Shown: positions 5,063 to 6,021 of the stretch, in pieces
How the letters are laid out: every line of letters begins with the position of its first letter
How positions within the stretch are numbered: position 1 is the first letter of the stretch
Source: Candidatus Saccharimonadota bacterium
Lineage (GTDB): Bacteria; Patescibacteriota; Saccharimonadia; Saccharimonadales; Saccharimonadaceae
Direction of reading: 5' to 3'
Assembly: GCA_017421685.1 (NCBI GenBank)
Contig: JAFOHW010000040.1
Coordinates: 1-6,021, forward strand
DNA length: 6,021 nt
Translations under genes and position numbers: made by a program
Notes under the pieces: generated by a model
Databases searched by the model: none
Told to the model about the DNA's origin: nothing
What the model saw: only the letters and a program-made list of their open reading frames with translations

Positions 5063-5884
5063 ATGAAAAAACGTTTATTTATCGGCTCAGCAATTCTCGT
5101 TAGTATTTTCATGGCGTTCGTCTCTGCCTCCGCCCCAATTTGTTCGGCGGCTCCTCTCCCCCTACCTAATTATACGGGATCTTCTGGCTCCTCTAGTTCT
5201 TCTGGTTCTGCTAGCACATCTTTGGGATTACCGAACTTCTTTAATAAACCAGTTGATGTTCTCGAATCCGCGACTAGAGTCGCCGCGGCTAAAGTCGCAT
5301 GCCAAAGAGGTTCAGAGAAGGCCTGTGAACAATATCGAAACCTTATCCGTGCAGAAACCACTACTAAGAAACCTAGTAGCTCTTCATCCATAGGAGCTTC
5401 TTCTGGTGGCGGTGGCTCCGGCGACGGCGCTTCTAGTGGGGGCTCTGGTACTACTTCCAGCGGTGGCTCCGGTGCTACTACTTCCGGTGGCAACTCTACT
5501 CCTGCTACTTCCAGTGGCGGTACTAGTTCCATTAGCGATGACTCCTCTGACGCTTCAGGAACCACTACTGTCCCCATGACTGGTAACTGCGTTAATACTG
5601 CAATCCTCTTCGGAGGAGGTGAAGTTTGCGACGACGATAACGGCGATTCCATTTTCCAGCTCTTATACAACGTCGTAGACATTATGACTATCGGCGTCGG
5701 AATTCTCGGCGTCATCGGTATCACGATTGCCGGAATCCAATATCTAACCGCCGGCGGAAGCGAAGAAAAAACCAGAAAAGCGAAACGTCGAATTTTCGAA
5801 ATCGTTATTGGTCTTGTTGCTTACGCCCTCTTCTATGCAATATTAAAATGGCTAAATATCAGCCCCCCGCCACCTTCAACTTAA
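5063..5884 (+). CDS. Secreted pilin-like protein, T4SS/TrbC-VirB2 type, with Ser/Gly-rich linker
   Basis: The 273-residue product begins with a Sec signal peptide (KKR, then a hydrophobic stretch about 5-22, with possible cleavage near CSA at 27-29). A short domain (about 52-98) with two cysteines (Cys80, Cys88) follows. Then comes a disordered Ser/Gly/Thr linker of about 70 residues (104-170). The C-terminal part is the recognisable one: a Cys176/Cys189 pair, a hydrophobic helix (about 203-226), the basic loop TAGGSEEKTRKAKRR (229-243), and a second helix (about 244-263). This two-helix hairpin with an IQYLTAGG turn and Lys/Arg loop is typical of the T4SS pilin family widespread in CPR bacteria, related to TrbC/VirB2 (established knowledge). 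A surface or secretion role is inferred; no other T4SS gene is in the window. The first cysteine is not in a lipobox (APIC), so it is probably not a lipoprotein. It starts 7 bases after rpoD and has no promoter of its own that I can see. Confidence 0.83.
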   Translation: MKKRLFIGSAILVSIFMAFVSASAPICSAAPLPLPNYTGSSGSSSSSGSASTSLGLPNFFNKPVDVLESATRVAAAKVACQRGSEKACEQYRNLIRAETTTKKPSSSSSIGASSGGGGSGDGASSGGSGTTSSGGSGATTSGGNSTPATSSGGTSSISDDSSDASGTTTVPMTGNCVNTAILFGGGEVCDDDNGDSIFQLLYNVVDIMTIGVGILGVIGITIAGIQYLTAGGSEEKTRKAKRRIFEIVIGLVAYALFYAILKWLNISPPPPST

Positions 5885-5887
5885 GGA
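5883..5887 (+). promoter_or_regulatory. Shine-Dalgarno of the 3'-most gene
   Basis: AAGGA overlaps the pilin stop codon (TAA at 5882-5884) and lies 6 bases before the ATG at 5894, which fixes the start and indicates the same operon. Confidence 0.6.
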
Positions 5888-5893
5888 CAAAAC

Positions 5894-6021
5894 ATGAAGC
5901 GCCTCATCATAGTCTATAATCCGAGCTCTTCAAGATATGAAGATGTTAAAAGGGAAGTCCTGGAAAAAACTAAAGACCTCAAAGGCTTCATGATTGGAAA
6001 ATATGAAGTTGAAAAAACCGA
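5894..6021 (+). CDS. Probable diacylglycerol kinase-family lipid kinase, 5' part
   Basis: Only the first 42 codons are in the window; the frame is open to the end. The product begins MKRLIIVYNPSSSRYEDV, a beta-strand followed by an NP-x-S turn, as at the N-terminus of the diacylglycerol/sphingosine kinase catalytic domain (typically IxNPxSG), where the strand and the loop after it form part of the nucleotide-binding lobe. The usual glycine after the serine is replaced by Ser here. The catalytic GGDGT motif would lie beyond the window, so the call rests on a short match. It starts 9 bases after the pilin stop, with an AAGGA ribosome binding site, and looks like the next gene of the dnaG-rpoD-pilin transcript. 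If correct, it would act on membrane lipids. Confidence 0.55.
   Translation, partial: MKRLIIVYNPSSSRYEDVKREVLEKTKDLKGFMIGKYEVEKT

Noticed and set aside
5135..5152. Lipoprotein signal in the pilin-like protein
   Set aside because: The cysteine at residue 27 is preceded by Ala-Pro-Ile, which does not fit a lipobox; a signal peptidase I site just after it fits better.
5170..5724. 184-codon minus-strand frame rich in Pro, Glu and Ser
   Set aside because: It is the complement of the Ser/Gly-rich linker of the pilin gene, whose biased codons leave the opposite strand open.

Overview
The window looks like a piece of a small-genome Candidate Phyla Radiation bacterium, most probably Saccharibacteria (TM7). 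This is an inference from gene content: a DnaG primase whose N-terminal fold is kept but whose four zinc ligands are gone, a dnaG-rpoD pair followed directly by a two-helix type IV secretion-type pilin, and a BspA-like repeat surface protein. Tryptophan is encoded by TGG, no gene has an in-frame TGA, and all six visible stops are TAA or TAG, so nothing points to recoding of UGA.

Layout. Positions 1-971 (+) hold the 3' part of a BspA-like/DUF285 surface protein made of nine 29-30-residue repeats and a C-terminal cap. Positions 972-1202 are a convergent intergenic spacer with an AT-rich hairpin and a good intrinsic terminator for the minus-strand genes. Positions 1203-2236 (-) are a two-gene operon: an unrecognised single-pass membrane protein, then the mechanosensitive channel MscL. 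Positions 2237-2403 are a divergent promoter region with a 27-bp inverted repeat and a 27-bp direct repeat lying over both promoters. Positions 2404-5884 (+) run dnaG, rpoD and a secreted pilin-like protein. From 5894 a further + strand gene begins, probably a diacylglycerol-kinase-family lipid kinase, and is cut by the window end.

How it fits together. dnaG (primer synthesis) and rpoD (housekeeping sigma factor) are the core of the classical macromolecular-synthesis operon, here without rpsU in front. The three promoters I can read each put the -10 hexamer 8-9 bases before the start codon, so the first genes (dnaG, rpoD and the minus-strand membrane protein) should be made from leaderless mRNAs. 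The genes inside operons (mscL, the pilin, the kinase) carry Shine-Dalgarno sequences. Two of the three promoters are of the extended -10 type (TGnTATAAT) without a recognisable -35, and the encoded sigma factor keeps the His and Glu known to read the extended -10.

The points most worth a second look are the primase without zinc ligands, the shared repeat element over the divergent dnaG promoter, and the leaderless/Shine-Dalgarno split. I see no CRISPR array, tRNA, rRNA, transposase or clear novel defence system.
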